From: a virus
Strand: one strand, 5' to 3'
IMG/VR virus record: IMGVR_UViG_3300044675_000560
Span: 1 to 40,550 of that record
Length of the DNA stretch: 40,550 nucleotides
This document shows positions 1 to 5,447 of this stretch, piece by piece; position 1 is the first letter of the stretch, and every line of letters begins with the position of its first letter. Under the pieces are notes generated by a model, which was not told the origin of the DNA, searched no databases, and worked only from the letters and a program-made list of their open reading frames with translations. Made by a program: the position numbers and the translations under genes.

Positions 1-1
1 C

Positions 2-124
2 ACAAACCTCCCAGCCACTGATGCACGCCAGCGACCTGCCCCTTGTTCGGCTAACCGAATGGTGCTTGACAGGAACTTATTGCTAGACTATACTAGAGTT
101 ATCAGCGAGGGTTCTACTTACTGA
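2..124 (+). CDS. Small ORF open at the left edge (probable end of the gene starting at 40543)
   Basis: The frame is open from the first bases to a TGA at 122-124. If the window ends are joined, the ATG at 40543 with an upstream purine-rich GAAAGG continues in this frame to give a 43-aa basic protein. No family is recognised. Promoter P1 (66-94) and the first palindrome (46-59) lie inside this frame. The coding call depends on the molecule being circular or circularly permuted, which is inferred and not shown. Confidence 0.4.
   Translation, partial: TNLPATDARQRPAPCSANRMVLDRNLLLDYTRVISEGSTY
46..59. promoter_or_regulatory. Palindromic site 1 of 7 (TTCGGCTAACCGAA)
   Basis: First copy of the repeated palindrome with consensus GTTCGGYTARCCGAAC. 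It lies immediately upstream of the -35 box of promoter P1. It is the only copy placed upstream of a promoter, so it may be a conventional operator or activator site. Confidence 0.7.
66..94 (+). promoter_or_regulatory. Promoter P1 (sigma70 type)
   Basis: TTGACA at 66-71 and TATACT at 89-94, separated by 17 bp. This is close to the bacterial housekeeping consensus. The predicted start near 101 gives a leader of about 70 nt that contains palindrome 2 and feeds the small genes at 171 and 302. Confidence 0.8.
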
Positions 125-139
125 TAGCCGACAACAGTT

Positions 140-155
140 GTTCGGTTAACCGAAT
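140..155. promoter_or_regulatory. Palindromic site 2 (GTTCGGTTAACCGAAT)
   Basis: A 16-bp palindrome with one end mismatch. It lies downstream of P1 and ends 15 nt before the start codon at 171. On the RNA it would form a 5-6 bp stem closed by a UUAA loop just upstream of the ribosome binding site. Confidence 0.75.
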
Positions 156-170
156 AGAATGGAGTAAGAC

Positions 171-305
171 ATGCTAGACCTAGATGAACTACTTGCTCAC
201 CTTGAAGTTCAGACCAACATTCTGAATGAGAAGCGAGCAGAGCAAGAGCGTTATCAGCGTGGTGTTCGTGCTATGGCTGAGGCTTCCAATAAGGAGTCAC
301 AATGA
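171..305 (+). CDS. Small charged protein, 44 aa
   Basis: First gene behind P1. ATG at 171 follows a GGAG at 161-164. The 44-aa product is acidic and basic by turns (Leu/Glu/Arg/Gln-rich) and is predicted to be largely helical, with no Cys and no membrane segment. It overlaps the next gene through ATGA (302-305), so the two are translationally coupled. No family is recognised. Its place as first gene of an early operon suggests a regulatory or host-interaction peptide, but that is inference. Confidence 0.65.
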   Translation: MLDLDELLAHLEVQTNILNEKRAEQERYQRGVRAMAEASNKESQ

Positions 306-511
306 AAGACATGTATGATTGCGCCACCTATGAGGAGATAGACATAGAGTGGGAAGCAGGTAAAAAGCGATTCAGAGAATTGCTAGATAATATGAAAGAC
401 CGCCAGCAAAATGGAGATTTTCGTATGGGCTACTCAGCCTTACGCGAAATTATTGAAGGCCTAGAACTCAACGAGTTCATTCTCGAAAATAGTGAGGGAA
501 TGGGTGCTTGA
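302..511 (+). CDS. Small acidic protein, 69 aa
   Basis: Second gene of the P1 unit, coupled to the preceding gene by a 4-nt overlap and preceded by a strong AAGGAG at 291-296. The 69-aa product is acidic and helical with no recognisable motif. Promoter P2 starts inside its last codons (TTGACC at 508-513), so transcription is re-initiated where this gene ends. Function unknown. Confidence 0.65.
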   Translation: MKDMYDCATYEEIDIEWEAGKKRFRELLDNMKDRQQNGDFRMGYSALREIIEGLELNEFILENSEGMGA

Positions 512-536
512 CCCAAAGTTCTATCCATGCTATACT
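508..536 (+). promoter_or_regulatory. Promoter P2 (extended -10)
   Basis: TTGACC at 508-513, 17-bp spacer, TATACT at 531-536, with TGC directly before the -10 (extended -10). The expected start near 543 coincides with the beginning of a structured leader (541-651). Confidence 0.8.
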
Positions 537-540
537 AAAG

Positions 541-651
541 CCTTAAGCGGATAGCCTACCCTGATTTGGGCAGGTAGTAGGCTGGTGGCTCACGATAGGT
601 AGTTACGCAAGTGCGAGTCTTGCGGTGAGCGCGTGATAACAAATTGTTATC
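541..651 (+). ncRNA. Structured leader RNA or small RNA downstream of P2
   Basis: About 145 nt without a gene lie between the P2 start and the next CDS. Hairpin A: 553-559 pairs with 577-583 (7 bp), extended by 560-563 with 571-574 around a 7-nt loop. Hairpin B: 588-593 pairs with 625-630, enclosing 606-611 with 619-624 (6 bp each). A 17-bp odd palindrome (635-651) and palindrome site 3 follow. No tRNA T-loop or CCA is present and no known riboswitch was recognised. It could be a regulatory leader or a processed small RNA; paired arms are visible but no covariation could be tested. Confidence 0.5.
635..651. promoter_or_regulatory. Odd palindrome GATAACAAATTGTTATC
   Basis: Perfect 8-bp arms around a single central A. 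With the preceding bases (GTGAGCGCGTGATAACAA) it resembles half of a lac-type operator. It lies in the P2 leader, just before palindrome 3. It may be a DNA operator or a third hairpin of the leader RNA. Confidence 0.45.
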
Positions 652-653
652 CT

Positions 654-669
654 GTTCGGCTAACCGAAC
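654..669. promoter_or_regulatory. Palindromic site 3 (GTTCGGCTAACCGAAC)
   Basis: A copy with intact GTTCGG/CCGAAC arms. It ends 18 nt before the ATG at 688 and 5 nt before its GAAAGG ribosome binding site. Confidence 0.8.
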
Positions 670-687
670 GAATCGAAAGGTTATGAA

Positions 688-837
688 ATGCAACTGTTCA
701 ACTTAGAGATAAGTAAATGGAGTATCAACATTGAGACATACTTTGGTGACCTTTACTTAATGCACCGAGCATGGATTACTGTTCTTGCTCTTGTCGTAGT
801 GCTTCGCCTTGCTAAGCGTATTCGTGAGGAGTGGTAA
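688..837 (+). CDS. Small single-pass membrane protein, 49 aa
   Basis: First gene after the P2 leader. The ATG at 688 is preceded by GAAAGG (675-680); a competing ATG at 683 gives only a 7-codon frame. The 49-aa product has a polar N-terminal half, a hydrophobic segment of about 13-15 residues (roughly 28-42) and a basic tail (KRIREE), as expected for a type II or tail-anchored inner-membrane protein. Its stop (835-837) lies 2 nt before the next start. Function unknown; a host-envelope role is possible. Confidence 0.6.
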   Translation: MQLFNLEISKWSINIETYFGDLYLMHRAWITVLALVVVLRLAKRIREEW

Positions 838-839
838 TC

Positions 840-1025
840 ATGTACCCAACAGCAGATGAACTAGTGGCAGAAATTTCCGACACAAACACGCTGTGGGAAT
901 CCCGCCTCGACTATGACCTTGTTCAAGAGATTCTTGGGCATGACCTATCCCAACTAGAATGGGAAGAACTAATAGAAAAACTTGATGATGTTGTCTTTGA
1001 GACTGTTATGAGTTATCAGAGATGA
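840..1025 (+). CDS. Small acidic protein, 61 aa
   Basis: The ATG at 840 is chosen over the upstream GTG (831) because GAGGAG at 826-831 sits 8 nt before it. The 61-aa product is strongly acidic (many D/E, several W) with no known motif. It overlaps the next gene by ATGA (1022-1025). Such small acidic early proteins are common in phages and some mimic DNA; no specific role is claimed. Confidence 0.6.
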   Translation: MYPTADELVAEISDTNTLWESRLDYDLVQEILGHDLSQLEWEELIEKLDDVVFETVMSYQR

Positions 1026-1189
1026 TTACCATTGAATTGGCTGAGCGTGAGTGGCATGCCATTATGGGTGCCTTGCGCATGCAAGAGGAGAGCCACAAGC
1101 GTAATGACTTCAAGGCATTGGTATCAGAGATGCAAGAGATTCGCTCTCGCATGAATGATGCCATGATTGACAGCAAGTTATCCGTATGA
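1022..1189 (+). CDS. Small helical protein, 55 aa
   Basis: Begins in the ATGA overlap with the previous gene and ends at 1189. The 55-aa product is rich in Glu, Arg and Met and is predicted to be a helical hairpin. No family is recognised. Promoter P3 is built into its 3' end (TTGACA at 1167-1172), as P2 is built into the end of the 302-511 gene. Confidence 0.6.
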   Translation: MITIELAEREWHAIMGALRMQEESHKRNDFKALVSEMQEIRSRMNDAMIDSKLSV

Positions 1190-1195
1190 TAGAAT
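1167..1195 (+). promoter_or_regulatory. Promoter P3 (extended -10)
   Basis: TTGACA at 1167-1172 and TAGAAT at 1190-1195 with 17-bp spacing and TGA before the -10. Predicted start near 1202. Palindrome 4 follows at about +26, ahead of the amidoligase gene. Confidence 0.75.
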
Positions 1196-1226
1196 ACTCT
1201 TGTTGCAAAGCGCAACAAGTAAGACT

Positions 1227-1242
1227 GTTCGGTTAAACGAAC
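1227..1242. promoter_or_regulatory. Palindromic site 4 (GTTCGGTTAAACGAAC)
   Basis: Variant copy with one arm mismatch (ACGAAC for CCGAAC). It ends 15 nt before the ATG at 1258, between P3 and the amidoligase ribosome binding site. Confidence 0.7.
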
Positions 1243-1257
1243 GAGAAGGGTAGTGCA

Positions 1258-2505
1258 ATGATAGATGAAGTTGATGAATCAGTTCACGAATGTGCGGTGT
1301 GTAGTACCGACATTGAGACTGATGATGTAGTCTTCACAAGTTACGACAGTTCTATTGTATGTAGCGATTGTTGTATGATTTGCGATAGGTGTGATGAAGT
1401 GGGTACTACTAATGACACCTTCTATGAGATAGATGGTCGCATGATGTGGTGCGAATCATGTGCTGAGAATCGTGCTTACTACTGCGAATCATGTAGTGAG
1501 TACAACTCATTCGGTACAAGTTACATGACAGACAGAGGAGAATCATGGTGTGAGGGTTGTACTCAGGATGCTTACTACTGTGATGATTGCGACGAATGGA
1601 ACGCTGACGGATGCGATAGTTGCGCGGAGAGTAGCAGTCGTCTCATACACGATTACAACTACAGACCTGATGCAATCTTCCACTCTACCGATAAGAATGA
1701 ACGCTTGTTCTTTGGCATAGAGGTAGAGGTAGAGGCTGGTCGTAATTACGAACTAGCATCCGAGTATGCTTACCGATTAGAGGCACTAGACCTAGCCTAT
1801 CTCAAGAGTGACGGCTCTCTCAATCATGGCTTCGAGATAGTCACACATCCTATGTCTCATGACTTCTTCAAGAATGAGGCACAAGAACTATGGGATACGC
1901 TAGAACAACTGCGTACCAATGACCCGTACAAGGTCAAGGCATGGGATACGAATACCTGTGGCTTGCATATCCATATCTCACGCACAGGGTTTAGTGGTGG
2001 TGCGCATACGCACAGATTCCTCAACCTTGTGTATTCTAATCAAGAGTTCTATGAGAAGTTAGCAGGTCGTTCATCCGACCAATGGGCTAAGTTCACCGAC
2101 ATCATCAGACAAGATTACAAGCGAGATGAAGAAGGTAATCGCCTTCTTGATGAGCATGGAAGGTACTCCCTTACGACTACGCGTTCCTTTAAGAATAAGT
2201 TGAGTACCCACTTCCATACAGATAGATACTCAGCAGTTAATACCAATAACCCTGCCACACTAGAGATGCGTATCTTTAGAGGTAGTGTGAACAGTACTAC
2301 TATCAAAGCCCAATTAGACTTAGCGCATGCCAGCGTTGAGTATACCCGAACCCTTAACGCCAATGATGTAATCAACGGAGCACTTACCGCTGATAGTTTC
2401 ATGTGGTACATCTTCGAGCATGAAGAACTGTATCCACAACTTGTATCCCGTATAGATAAACTAATACCTAGCGTTCGGTTAGCCGAACAGAATGTGAGCA
2501 ACTAA
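1258..2505 (+). CDS. Amidoligase (GS-like COOH-NH2 ligase) with N-terminal zinc-finger array
   Basis: The 415-aa product has two parts. Residues 1-122 carry 17 cysteines arranged as eight CxxC pairs (12/15 through 119/122), enough for about four zinc sites of LIM or treble-clef type. Residues about 150-345 match the putative amidoligase family (Amidoligase_2, glutamine-synthetase-like fold): FGIEVEVE (152-159), KSDGSL (183-188), GFEIVTHP (191-198), CGLHIHI (234-240) and NNPATLEMRIFRGS (330-343). The family is known or predicted to join a carboxylate to an amine using ATP. The next gene encodes a glutamine amidotransferase, a partnership described for this family, so ammonia from glutamine or a peptide amine may be the co-substrate. 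ATG at 1258 has GAAGGG upstream. The last codons contain palindrome 5. The substrate is unknown. Confidence 0.85.
   Translation: MIDEVDESVHECAVCSTDIETDDVVFTSYDSSIVCSDCCMICDRCDEVGTTNDTFYEIDGRMMWCESCAENRAYYCESCSEYNSFGTSYMTDRGESWCEGCTQDAYYCDDCDEWNADGCDSCAESSSRLIHDYNYRPDAIFHSTDKNERLFFGIEVEVEAGRNYELASEYAYRLEALDLAYLKSDGSLNHGFEIVTHPMSHDFFKNEAQELWDTLEQLRTNDPYKVKAWDTNTCGLHIHISRTGFSGGAHTHRFLNLVYSNQEFYEKLAGRSSDQWAKFTDIIRQDYKRDEEGNRLLDEHGRYSLTTTRSFKNKLSTHFHTDRYSAVNTNNPATLEMRIFRGSVNSTTIKAQLDLAHASVEYTRTLNANDVINGALTADSFMWYIFEHEELYPQLVSRIDKLIPSVRLAEQNVSN
2473..2488. promoter_or_regulatory. Palindromic site 5 (GTTCGGTTAGCCGAAC), inside a CDS end
   Basis: Near-perfect copy within the last codons of the amidoligase gene (read as VRLAEQ). 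It ends 19 nt before the start codon of the amidotransferase gene, the same spacing as copies in non-coding leaders. Confidence 0.75.
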
Positions 2506-2507
2506 CA

Positions 2508-3350
2508 ATGTGTCTACTCGTTGTAGCCTCGCCTAATTCCACGCCTCGTAAGAAGGATTTGGAATGTGCATCATGTAATAATCCGCATGGCTTCGGCTTT
2601 GCAGTAGTGACTCCTAATGGAATCGTTACTGGTCGTGGCATGTCTAGTAAGAAAGTAATCAACAAGTTCCTAGAAGTACGCAAGGAATTTCCTAACAGTT
2701 ACGCCATGTTCCATGCTCGCTATGCTACGCATGGTGTAAAGAATGAGGATAACTGTCACCCGTTCAAGGTACCTAACTCACATGATACTTACCTTGCACA
2801 CAATGGTATCTTAGATATCAAAATCTCTGCTGGTGATAGGCGTAGTGATACGCGTATCTTTGCAGAGGATACGCTACCTAGCATGGGTGGTATCACATCA
2901 CTAGATGATGACCATGTGTGGGCTATGGTAAGCAAGTGGGCATTAGGTAGTAAGATTGCTATCTTTACACTAGACCCTAGTGCTAAGGAAGTATGCTACA
3001 TTATCAACGAGAGTGCTGGTCATTGGGATAATGAGGGCATGTGGTGGTCTAACACTACCTACAAGCAATCGAGTTGGAGTAACTACCTATCCATGCCCAG
3101 TACGGCGTCGGCTACGGCGCTTAATGATAGCGGGTACGAAGAAGATGCAATCGTTTATGAGTGCGCTCATTGCCTTACCATAGCCTATGAAGATGCCAAC
3201 CCGTACTATTGCGAGATGTGCTTCACATGCTATGATTGCGACGGGATGTATCAAGATACATGCCTATGCTGGACACCTGAGACAGACCGATACGCATACA
3301 ACAGAAAGGGAAAGATAAGTGGATACTACAATGACTCATTCGGATTCTAG
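2508..3350 (+). CDS. Class II glutamine amidotransferase-like Ntn hydrolase with C-terminal zinc domain
   Basis: The 280-aa product starts Met-Cys, placing the catalytic Cys of a class II glutaminase at residue 2. Other family motifs follow: NPHGFGFA (25-32), HARYATHG (69-76), NCHPF (82-86), LAHNG (96-100, oxyanion Asn/Gly) and SDT (113-115). The glutaminase active site therefore looks complete. Residues about 219-254 add eight cysteines (CxxC at 219/222, 235/238, 241/244 and CLC at 252-254), a zinc module resembling the one on the neighbouring amidoligase. The gene follows the amidoligase by 2 nt, with a weak ribosome binding site and palindrome 5 just upstream. It probably releases ammonia from glutamine for the ligase; the acceptor is unknown. 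Confidence 0.85.
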   Translation: MCLLVVASPNSTPRKKDLECASCNNPHGFGFAVVTPNGIVTGRGMSSKKVINKFLEVRKEFPNSYAMFHARYATHGVKNEDNCHPFKVPNSHDTYLAHNGILDIKISAGDRRSDTRIFAEDTLPSMGGITSLDDDHVWAMVSKWALGSKIAIFTLDPSAKEVCYIINESAGHWDNEGMWWSNTTYKQSSWSNYLSMPSTASATALNDSGYEEDAIVYECAHCLTIAYEDANPYYCEMCFTCYDCDGMYQDTCLCWTPETDRYAYNRKGKISGYYNDSFGF

Positions 3351-3543
3351 TGTTCGGTTAACCGAACAGACAGACCCGTTCAAGGGAATGTGGGTGGCGG
3401 GGTGGATTACCTCGACACAAACTTCTGACGGACTCGTACACTACGGGCCGTTTGATACCAAAGAACTTGCCCTGAATTGGGGTAAGGAACTAACTAATGT
3501 AGAGGTGTATCGAGTATTCGTACCCTCATTCAATGCAGGATAG
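3331..3543 (+). CDS. Small hypothetical protein, 70 aa
   Basis: Overlaps the end of the amidotransferase gene. The start is uncertain: GTG 3319 (GAAAGGG 8 nt upstream), ATG 3331, ATG 3388 and GTG 3394 (AAGGG 7 nt upstream) are all in frame. The later starts would place palindrome 6 outside the gene, in the usual position just upstream of the start. From residue about 20 the product has a compact beta-type pattern (WVAGWI, HYGPFDT, VYRVFVP) like small SPOR- or DUF-type phage proteins. No function is assigned. Confidence 0.55.
   Translation: MTHSDSSVRLTEQTDPFKGMWVAGWITSTQTSDGLVHYGPFDTKELALNWGKELTNVEVYRVFVPSFNAG
3352..3367. promoter_or_regulatory. Palindromic site 6 (GTTCGGTTAACCGAAC)
   Basis: Perfect 16-bp palindrome directly after the amidotransferase stop codon. 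It lies 20-26 nt before two candidate starts (ATG 3388, GTG 3394) of the following gene. Confidence 0.8.
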
Positions 3544-3550
3544 GAGCATC

Positions 3551-3682
3551 ATGACCATACAACAAAGAGAGCAACTACGGGAAGTCTTGATTGACTATCT
3601 GCAATTGCTTACAGCACAGACAGATATACGACTCGATAAAAAGATAGCACAAGTCCGATTACTACTAAGAGAGGTGGCGTAA
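3551..3682 (+). CDS. Small helical protein, 43 aa
   Basis: ATG at 3551 with TAGGAG at 3541-3546. The 43-aa product is Gln/Leu/Arg-rich and predicted to be a single amphipathic helix or helical hairpin. Its stop overlaps the next start (TAATG). No family is recognised. Confidence 0.55.
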   Translation: MTIQQREQLREVLIDYLQLLTAQTDIRLDKKIAQVRLLLREVA

Positions 3683-3780
3683 TGGAACCACGCTTGGAAG
3701 ATGATATCGCACTAGGGTTAGATGAAGAAGAGGATGATGATGGATACCAAGAGCCAGATAGGATGTGGGGAGATGAGTAA
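3682..3780 (+). CDS. Very small acidic protein, 32 aa
   Basis: Begins in a TAATG overlap with the previous stop and has AGAGAGGTGG as ribosome binding site. The 32-aa product contains an acidic run (EEEDDD). Its stop overlaps the next gene (ATGAGTAA). It is short, but tight coupling on both sides supports translation. Confidence 0.5.
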   Translation: MEPRLEDDIALGLDEEEDDDGYQEPDRMWGDE

Positions 3781-3925
3781 ACCTTATACTTTCTTAGTCA
3801 CTATCATGGACACAGAAGAAGAACGCAAAGAGCCACTATCTGAACAGCAATTAAAGGATACGCTCTGGGCTAGCATAGAGTATAGAGGTACTCTAACAGT
3901 GCTCAACATAGTGAGGGACTACTAA
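3773..3925 (+). CDS. Small hypothetical protein, 50 aa
   Basis: The ATG at 3773 (MSKPYTFLV) is chosen because it overlaps the preceding stop and gives a sensible beta-alpha pattern. The frame extends upstream to 3722, but that part overlaps the previous gene. The stop shares its last base with the WhiB start (TAATG). No family is recognised. Confidence 0.55.
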   Translation: MSKPYTFLVTIMDTEEERKEPLSEQQLKDTLWASIEYRGTLTVLNIVRDY

Positions 3926-4341
3926 TGAATGCAGCAATCATAGGCAACTGCACAGGAGATAGCAACCCTGATGCATGGTTTCCAGAACTATCGCGGGGTA
4001 ACCCGTCCGACACTAAAATGCTGGCATTAGCCACAGAAGTACGGCGTGCTATTGGTGAGTGCTACACATGTCCTAATCAGGCAGGATGCCTTGAACAAGG
4101 GATGCAACCTAAAAACTTGTCATATGGTATTTGGGGTGGTAGACTTGCAGGTGAGAGAATGCTCATGGCTGATGAACAGGGCATTGAGTATATGGTTACT
4201 GGTCGAACGGGAGGCACAGCGCATTCTCGGGGTATCAACAAGCGTTCTGTAGTAATCAAAGAAGATGAACGGGTAACTGTCGAAGCAAAAAGGAATGCAC
4301 TTGGGTTCTTGAGAAAGATACGACCATGGATTGAGGTATAG
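3925..4341 (+). CDS. whiB: WhiB-family iron-sulfur transcription regulator
   Basis: The 138-aa product carries the four WhiB cysteines: C9, then C46-x2-C49-x5-C55. The turn motif GIWGG (68-72) and a NPDAWFPE stretch near C9 are also typical. WhiB proteins are confined to actinobacteria and their phages, bind a [4Fe-4S] cluster and usually act with the primary sigma factor, so this gene is the best host marker in the window. The C-terminal 60 residues are basic and fit DNA binding. ATG at 3925 follows GTGAGGGA and is coupled to the preceding gene. It may reprogramme host transcription or bind near the phage promoters; neither is shown. Confidence 0.9.
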   Translation: MNAAIIGNCTGDSNPDAWFPELSRGNPSDTKMLALATEVRRAIGECYTCPNQAGCLEQGMQPKNLSYGIWGGRLAGERMLMADEQGIEYMVTGRTGGTAHSRGINKRSVVIKEDERVTVEAKRNALGFLRKIRPWIEV

Positions 4342-4342
4342 T

Positions 4343-4735
4343 ATGATTAAGAAATGGGCTCTATTGCTTACCTTTGCACTAGTAATATGGTTTATTAGTC
4401 ATTCGGTTAACCGAACAGAGGATAAGTCATTACCTGTAAGAGATTGGGCAGTTGCAGATAGCAAGGCTTATGCTCAGGATGTTGTCCTATCTTGGGCTAA
4501 CAATCAGTACGAATGCTTGGACAAACTATGGACACAGGAATCCAACTGGCGTTCAGAGGCATACAACAAAGTAAAGGTAATGGGTAAAAATGCTGGAGGT
4601 ATACCGCAGATATTAGGGTTAGACCCTAGAACTCCTGCACCATTACAGATAGACAGAGGCTTCGCCTATATCTTGCACAGGTATGGCACGCCTTGCATGG
4701 CATGGAAGTTTCATCAAAGAAAGGGTTGGTACTAG
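4343..4735 (+). CDS. Secreted or anchored lytic-transglycosylase-like protein
   Basis: The ATG at 4343 (GAGG at 4333-4336) is preferred over the TTG at 4331. The 130-aa product has an N-terminal hydrophobic signal or anchor (about residues 5-20) and a C-terminal SLT/APF-like lysozyme fold. Visible features are C58, TQESNW with probable catalytic E66, EAYN, GGIPQI (85-90), a QIDRGFAYI helix, C118 (likely disulfide with C58) and a terminal GWY. Related domains cleave peptidoglycan in actinobacteria. It lies in the early small-gene region, far from the lysis genes, so wall remodelling or superinfection exclusion is as likely as lysis. Palindrome 7 lies within its coding sequence. Confidence 0.8.
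   Translation: MIKKWALLLTFALVIWFISHSVNRTEDKSLPVRDWAVADSKAYAQDVVLSWANNQYECLDKLWTQESNWRSEAYNKVKVMGKNAGGIPQILGLDPRTPAPLQIDRGFAYILHRYGTPCMAWKFHQRKGWY
4401..4416. promoter_or_regulatory. Palindromic site 7 (ATTCGGTTAACCGAAC), intragenic
   Basis: Copy with one end mismatch, within the coding sequence of the transglycosylase-like gene (read as SVNRTE). It is the one downstream copy not placed just ahead of a plausible start codon. Confidence 0.7.
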
Positions 4736-4911
4736 TGGCTAGTTATGAATACAAGTGCGAAAAAGATTCTTCGACACAAACTATTCAGCGTGGCATGACG
4801 GATGATGAAATCATACCATTGTGCGATGCATGTAATGCACCTATGAACCGAGTATACTCAGCACCACCAGTTAAGTTCAACGGTTCTGGATTCTATTCGA
4901 CAGGAGGATAA
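4735..4911 (+). CDS. FmdB-type zinc-ribbon protein
   Basis: The GTG at 4735 overlaps the preceding stop and gives the expected N-terminus ASYEYKC. The 58-aa product has C8, then CDAC (30-33), and ends GSGFYSTGG, the usual FmdB pattern. FmdB zinc ribbons normally carry two CxxC pairs; here the first has only one Cys (CEKD), so zinc binding may be three-Cys or altered. FmdB-like proteins are thought to be small regulators but the role is not established. AGGG at 4721-4724 is the likely ribosome binding site. Confidence 0.7.
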   Translation: MASYEYKCEKDSSTQTIQRGMTDDEIIPLCDACNAPMNRVYSAPPVKFNGSGFYSTGG

Positions 4912-5025
4912 ATGACAGATGAAGAGATGCAAAAATTACAAGAAAGTATTATCGAAGGTATCGAAGACTACTTTGAAAGTTATGACTGGGACAAGGCATT
5001 CAAAAAATATCTGGAGGGTCAATGA
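4912..5025 (+). CDS. Small acidic protein, 37 aa
   Basis: ATG at 4912 preceded by GGAGG (4903-4907). The 37-aa helical, acidic and aromatic product ends in an ATGA overlap with the nuclease gene (5022-5025). Coupling suggests it accompanies the nuclease, possibly as partner or inhibitor; that is inference. Confidence 0.55.
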   Translation: MTDEEMQKLQESIIEGIEDYFESYDWDKAFKKYLEGQ

Positions 5026-5447
5026 AAGATAGTAACTGGGACTTAGACTACAGGGCTGGAATAGCAGGTGAGAGTAAGATTGCTGACCTGTTACACATAG
5101 ATACTGTAGAAGTTAAAACTGATAGACGCTGGGTAGAGACAGGCAATATCTATATTGAGACTGAGTGTTACTACCAAACTGAGGATGCTTGGAAGCCTTC
5201 TGGTGTAAGGGCTAGCCAAGCATCTCATTGGGCATTCGTACTAGAGGACTCAGTATTCATAGTGCCACTACACAGGCTCAAAGAAATTATCTGGGAGTCT
5301 GGTAGACCTATCAACTGCAATATCCCACCGAATCCATCGAGGGGATACTTAATTAATGTTGGTGCTTTAATAGAACATGTACGACTTAACAGGGCTAGAG
5401 AGATTGCTGAACATGAAGAACATGAACGATGGGAGATTTATGGATGA
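5022..5447 (+). CDS. PD-(D/E)XK-type nuclease (putative)
   Basis: The 141-aa product opens with a GIAGESKIADLL helix (E17 as candidate catalytic acid). TVEVKTD follows (E30-x-K32, the core (D/E)xK), then TGNIYIE, in the order seen in small Holliday-junction-resolvase or restriction-type folds. Later segments (SHWAFVL, VFIVPLHRL) fit core beta strands. Substrate unknown; recombination, host DNA degradation or repair are possible. Preceded by GGAGG at 5013-5017. This is the last well-supported rightward gene. Confidence 0.65.
   Translation: MKDSNWDLDYRAGIAGESKIADLLHIDTVEVKTDRRWVETGNIYIETECYYQTEDAWKPSGVRASQASHWAFVLEDSVFIVPLHRLKEIIWESGRPINCNIPPNPSRGYLINVGALIEHVRLNRAREIAEHEEHERWEIYG

Noticed and set aside
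541-651. tRNA or tRNA-like gene in the P2 leader
   Set aside because: No T-loop motif, acceptor pairing or CCA end; the stems do not fit a cloverleaf.
1006-1218. 70-codon leftward ORF over genes 1022-1189
   Set aside because: Antisense to a coupled rightward gene and promoter P3, with no ribosome binding site.
46-4416. LexA/SOS boxes as explanation for the palindromes
   Set aside because: SOS boxes have CGAAC-N4-GTTCG order; here the half-sites are inverted (GTTCGG...CCGAAC), so the match is not real.
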